Below are positions 5,238-7,959 of a stretch of DNA of 7,959 nt, one piece after another. Source of the DNA: RGIG4576 sp964606575 (GTDB lineage: Bacteria > Bacteroidota > Bacteroidia > Bacteroidales > Muribaculaceae). The notes under the pieces were generated by a model, which was not told the origin of the DNA, made no database searches, and saw only the letters and a program-made list of their open reading frames with translations. Numbering within the stretch: the stretch's first letter is position 1; every line of letters starts with the position of its first letter. The stretch is taken from contig CAZSHA010000083.1 of the NCBI GenBank assembly GCA_964606575.1, positions 1 through 7,959 on the forward strand, given 5' to 3'. The position numbers were made by a program, and so were the translations under genes.

Positions 5238-7142
5238 ATGCTAAGGGTAAAGAGGCTATATTTATTTATACTTCAAACTTTTTTGCCATTGTTCTTCATG
5301 ACGTTTTTCATCTGCTTGTTCATCGTGCTGATGCAATTCTTGTGGAGATACATAGATGACATGGTGGGTAAGGGGCTTGATGTGGCGGTGATAGCCGAGT
5401 TGTTCTGTTATGCGGCGCTCACTATGGTGCCGTTGGCATTACCGTTGTCTATATTGTTAGCATCGTTGATGGTGTTCGGCAATCTGGGTGAGCATTTCGA
5501 GCTTACGGCTATGAAGGCTTCGGGCGTGTCGTTGCTCAAGGTGATGAGTCCTCTGATTGTGTTGATTTGCTGTGTTTCGGTGGGGGCGTTCTTCTTCCAG
5601 AACGACGTGTTGCCCAAGGCTCAAGTGAAGATGTGGACGTTGCTCTTCTCTATGCGGCAGAAGTCGCCTGAGCTGGAAATCCCCGAAGGTGCTTTCTACG
5701 ACCAGATCGATGGTTATAATCTCTATGTGCGCTCCAAGGACAAGGAAACTGGAATGCTCTACAACATGATGATATACGACGTGTCTAAAGGGTACGGATA
5801 TGCCAATGTGATAGTTGCCGATTCGGGGAAATTGAGTTTTACCGAGGATAAGAAGCATCTGTTCTTGAAGTTGCACGATGGCGAGTCCTTCGAGGACTTG
5901 AAAGACGATAGGACTATGGCTAATAGGGGTGGTGCTTTGTATCGTCGTGAAACGTTCAAGGAAAAAGAGATAATGATACCGTTCGATGCCAACTTCAACC
6001 GTATGGATGATAATTCCATGCGTTCGCAGTATGTGGGCAAGAATCTTGTTGAGTTGCAGCACACCATCGACTCTGTCAACGTTAAAGTGGATTCGGTGGG
6101 CGATGCCATTGCCCGCCAGTTTCTGTTAGAGCCTATGTGCGGCATGCCTTTGAGGCGTAAGGTGATGGAGAATGGTGAGGCTGTGGTGAAGATGGTTAAG
6201 CCTGTGGCTATGCCTAAGCCTGTAAACCTTGATTCGTTTTTCTATGCCACATCGCTCGACGAACGCAAGACTATAGTTGAGCGGGCTAGAAGCAGGGCTG
6301 CGAGCATTAAGCAAGATTACGAGTTCCGAGGTTACACTATGGCTGACAACAAACTCACTATAAGGCGGCATCAGATAGAGATGCAGAAGAAGTTCACGCT
6401 TTCGTTCGCATGCTTGGTGTTCTTTTTCATAGGCGCTCCGCTCGGGGCTATTATTCGTAAGGGAGGTCTAGGTGTGCCTATCGTGATTTCGGTGTTCCTG
6501 TTCATCGTTTACTATATATTCGACAACATGGGATATAAGATGGCTCGTGACGGTAGATGGGAAGTGTGGCGTGGCATGTGGCTTAGCTCGGCTGTGCTGC
6601 TTCCGCTCGGCGTGTTCTTCACCTATAAGGCTGTTAACGATTCGGCTGTGTTCAACCCCGATTCTTATTTGAATTTCTTCAAGCGGATAATAGGTCAGCA
6701 CCAAGTCCGTCACATTGTGATGAAAGAACTGGTTATCGACGACGTTGTGCCTGAGGTGGCTCGTGCCAAAGTGGAGTCGCTCAAAGCTGAGTGCGTGGCG
6801 TTCTTGGGTAAATATAGGAAACGTCAATCCTACTTGAGGTATTGGTTGCAAGGATATAAGGCTGAAGATAGAGCCAGAGTGTCAGAGAAAATAGAGGAGT
6901 TGGCGGCATACTTGGAAAACTCGCAAGCGCAATTGGTTATCAACAAGGCTACCGACTTGCCTGTTTTGCGTAACCTGCTCATTTATCAACCTGCTAGAAA
7001 TGCTAAGTTGGGATGGGTGTTTGCGGTATTGTTGCCTATAGGATTCCCGGTCTATTTGGTGGGCTTGCGTTATCAGAAGATGTTCAGGCAAGAGGTGAAA
7101 TTGGCTAAAAAGGTGTGCGGCGAGCTAGAAAATATGCTTTGA
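5238..7142 (+). CDS. LptF/LptG (YjgP/YjgQ) family permease, long Bacteroidota form
   Basis: LptF and LptG are the two inner-membrane subunits of the LptB2FG transporter, which extracts lipopolysaccharide from the inner membrane toward the outer membrane. The 634-aa product shows TM1 about residues 13-36, TM2 52-80, TM3 102-122, a large periplasmic region of about 125-385 (the beta-jellyroll position), then TM4 386-403, TM5 412-428 and TM6 447-464. The family signature KFTLSFACLVFFFIGAPLG (385-403) with IIRKGGLGVPIVISVFLFI is clear. After TM6 comes an extra segment of about 165 residues: a charged, probably helical stretch (about 490-575) and a seventh hydrophobic helix (592-611). E. coli homologues are about 360 aa and lack it. 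The start MLRVKRLYLFILQTFLPLF fits the family N-terminus. Whether it is F-like or G-like, or acts as both, cannot be decided here, so no symbol is given. Confidence 0.92.
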   Translation: MLRVKRLYLFILQTFLPLFFMTFFICLFIVLMQFLWRYIDDMVGKGLDVAVIAELFCYAALTMVPLALPLSILLASLMVFGNLGEHFELTAMKASGVSLLKVMSPLIVLICCVSVGAFFFQNDVLPKAQVKMWTLLFSMRQKSPELEIPEGAFYDQIDGYNLYVRSKDKETGMLYNMMIYDVSKGYGYANVIVADSGKLSFTEDKKHLFLKLHDGESFEDLKDDRTMANRGGALYRRETFKEKEIMIPFDANFNRMDDNSMRSQYVGKNLVELQHTIDSVNVKVDSVGDAIARQFLLEPMCGMPLRRKVMENGEAVVKMVKPVAMPKPVNLDSFFYATSLDERKTIVERARSRAASIKQDYEFRGYTMADNKLTIRRHQIEMQKKFTLSFACLVFFFIGAPLGAIIRKGGLGVPIVISVFLFIVYYIFDNMGYKMARDGRWEVWRGMWLSSAVLLPLGVFFTYKAVNDSAVFNPDSYLNFFKRIIGQHQVRHIVMKELVIDDVVPEVARAKVESLKAECVAFLGKYRKRQSYLRYWLQGYKAEDRARVSEKIEELAAYLENSQAQLVINKATDLPVLRNLLIYQPARNAKLGWVFAVLLPIGFPVYLVGLRYQKMFRQEVKLAKKVCGELENML

Positions 7143-7393
7143 CGGCTAGCCCTTGTTTGCTGTTGCTTCAATTTGTCCAAGATGGATTTTGGTTGCCTAT
7201 GTAATATGTTGATAATCAGCAAGATATGAAATTAAAAAATACTATAAAAAACATGTCGAAAAAGTTGCGTAATTAAATAGAAATTCGTAACTTTATGATT
7301 GTAAATCAGAGGGTTAACATAGGCTTTGAAGCCTAAATTTGAAATTATTGCAAAAAACAGTTCACAAAAGAACGCCATTTGTTAAATAATTCC
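7143..7393. other. Non-coding AT-rich stretch after the permease gene
   Basis: No reading frame with coding character is present in these 251 bases. Two short inverted repeats are visible: AAGTTGCG (7262-7269) with CGTAACTT (7286-7293), containing one G-T pair, and AGGCTT-TG-AAGCCT (7321-7334). Neither is followed by a T-run on the plus strand, so no clear terminator for the permease gene can be named. Confidence 0.6.
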
Positions 7394-7401
7394 TATCTTT
7401 G
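7394..7401 (+). promoter_or_regulatory. -7 promoter box of the candidate structured RNA
   Basis: TATCTTTG matches TAnnTTTG and continues as TGCC, as at 5088-5099. A TTTG at 7378-7381 is only 12 bases upstream, too close for the usual -33 spacing, and the correct position has no TTG, so the upstream box is weak. Transcription would start at about 7405-7408, directly at the GTTACA-TAG-TGTAAC hairpin. Confidence 0.55.
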
Positions 7402-7404
7402 TGC

Positions 7405-7637
7405 CGTTACATAGTGTAACATGACATATTAGGAAGACGTTTAGCATATTCTGCTTAGAAAATCTGGACAATTTTCAGACAGTAGGAATTGAAGGGCGTT
7501 CTCCTTTGGTGTAAGTATATGTACTTCTTGTATATACATATATAGCCAAAGGTGTGAACTGTTTTTTGTTTATCCACTGTCGGGCAGTCCAGAGCCTTCT
7601 AAGGGATGACACTAAAAGGGTTCACGCCTTTCTTTTA
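7405..7637 (+). ncRNA. Candidate structured non-coding RNA, about 230 nt, with three-way junction
   Basis: A promoter box lies just upstream and no plausible protein gene overlaps. The 5' part has three hairpins: GTTACA/TGTAAC (7406-7420), AGCA/TGCT (7443-7455) and GAAAAT/ATTTTC (7458-7476). The 3' part forms a three-way junction. Stem P1 is GAAGGGCG (7491-7498) with CGCCTTTC (7625-7632), 8 pairs with one G-U. P2 is CCTTTGG (7503-7509) with CCAAAGG (7546-7552), topped by TATATGTA (7516-7523) with TACATATA (7535-7542). P3 is TGAAC (7555-7559) with GTTCA (7620-7624), directly abutting P1. TCTTTTA follows P1, so the closing stem may also serve as terminator. The whole resembles described free-standing Bacteroidales RNAs (Bacteroidales-1 class, with a Bacteroidota promoter at one end and a terminator at the other), but I cannot confirm a family match. 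It is not an obvious RNase P, tmRNA or SRP RNA, and the three-way form argues against a simple 6S hairpin. Confidence 0.6.
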
Positions 7638-7742
7638 TGCCCTAACATAAACCATTTATTGAAAACCCGCATCGCCCCGAACCTCAGCCATGCAATAAAA
7701 CAAGAAATATGCTATCAAAACAATGAATTCAAAACATTTAAT

Positions 7743-7868
7743 GGTCTGAAAGACCTACTATATGAATCCCCGGTGGTTTGAAAACCACCGGGGATGGAGC
7801 AGAATACAAAGAAAGTATGGTCTGAAAAGACCAACTATATGAATAACCGGTGGTTTTCAAACCACCGG
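7743..7868 (+). repeat. Two tandem palindromic repeat units, period about 76 bp
   Basis: Each unit has a small hairpin, a conserved spacer and a large hairpin. Unit 1 has GGTCT-GAA-AGACC (7743-7755), then TACTATATGAAT, then a hairpin at 7768-7793 with arms CCCCGGTGGTT and AACCACCGGGG around loop TGAA. Unit 2 has GGTCT-GAAA-AGACC (7819-7832), then AACTATATGAATAA, then a hairpin at 7847-7868 with arms CCGGTGGTT and AACCACCGG around loop TTCA. The spacers differ at one base over the shared part, and arm changes are compensated, which suggests the secondary structure is conserved. This looks like a REP/BIME-type palindromic element. No open reading frame explains it. Confidence 0.75.
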
Positions 7869-7892
7869 AGGAGGTGGAGATAAGTAAAAAAT

Positions 7893-7939
7893 GTGTCTGA
7901 AAGACACGAAATAGTCTTTGTTCCCGTCTTTACAGACGG
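7893..7939 (+). repeat. Two further hairpins continuing the palindrome array
   Basis: GTGTCT-GAA-AGACAC (7893-7907) repeats the TCTGAAAGA core of the small hairpins at a distance of 74 bp from the previous one, with the outer stem base pairs changed on both sides. CCGTCT-TTAC-AGACGG (7924-7939) keeps the GTCT/AGAC core with a different loop. CGAAA (7907-7911) and TTTCG (7944-7948) can enclose the last hairpin. The array reaches to within 20 bases of the window edge and probably continues or leads into the mobile gene that owns it. Confidence 0.65.
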
Positions 7940-7959
7940 TTTCTTTCGCATCACCTACT

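Noticed and set aside
5457..6062. Minus-strand 201-codon open frame antisense to the permease
   Set aside because: The opposite strand encodes a clear, complete membrane protein. The antisense product is rich in His, Leu and Gln without a recognisable fold, as expected for a shadow frame.
7262..7334. Terminator of the permease gene from the 7262-7293 or 7321-7334 inverted repeats
   Set aside because: Neither is followed by a U-tract on the plus strand. The first has a T-run only on the minus strand, where no gene needs it.
7554..7781. Plus-strand 75-codon open frame with a GTG start
   Set aside because: It starts inside the third arm of the RNA candidate, crosses both that RNA and the first palindromic repeat unit, and ends in the large hairpin. 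The product has no recognisable family. It is best seen as chance.
7743..7959. CRISPR array
   Set aside because: The repeats are palindromic hairpins with variable arms, not identical 25-40 bp repeats with unique equal-length spacers, and no cas gene is visible.

Overview
The window looks like a piece of a Bacteroidales chromosome (phylum Bacteroidota). Three things point there. The ribosomal protein order is rplM-rpsI-rpsB. None of the genes has a recognisable Shine-Dalgarno sequence before its start. Several intergenic regions carry the Bacteroidota promoter box TAnnTTTG, once with a TTG box 19 bases upstream. I cannot name the genus or species.

Layout, left to right. Positions 1-190 are non-coding and hold an inverted-repeat terminator-like structure. 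Positions 191-2019 carry a minus-strand ribosomal operon, transcribed rplM (L13) -> rpsI (S9) -> rpsB (S2), with a good promoter and a structured leader at about 2020-2162. A 20-bp perfect-stem terminator (2188-2231) separates it from the next minus-strand operon, pta -> ackA (4520-2256). This is the acetyl-CoA -> acetyl phosphate -> acetate + ATP pathway of fermentative anaerobes. A 150-bp divergent region (4521-4670) with a pair of 14-bp direct repeats exactly 40 bp apart separates pta from a plus-strand START/SRPBCC-like small protein (4671-5051). A second promoter and a structured 5' leader follow. Next comes a long LptF/LptG-type inner-membrane permease (5238-7142), which probably works in lipopolysaccharide export.

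The last 817 bases (7143-7959) contain no convincing protein gene, but they are not empty. A Bacteroidota -7 box at 7394-7401 precedes about 230 bases that fold into several 5' hairpins and a three-way junction closed by an 8-bp stem (7491-7498 with 7625-7632) and followed by a U-rich stretch. This is a strong candidate for a free-standing structured RNA, perhaps of the Bacteroidales-1 type. After it, 7743-7939 is an array of six short perfect hairpins built from two repeated modules with a period of about 75 bp. It resembles REP/BIME-like palindromic repeats and runs to the window edge.

The protein-coding part is ordinary core genome. The RNA candidate and the palindrome array at the right end are the parts most worth a second look.
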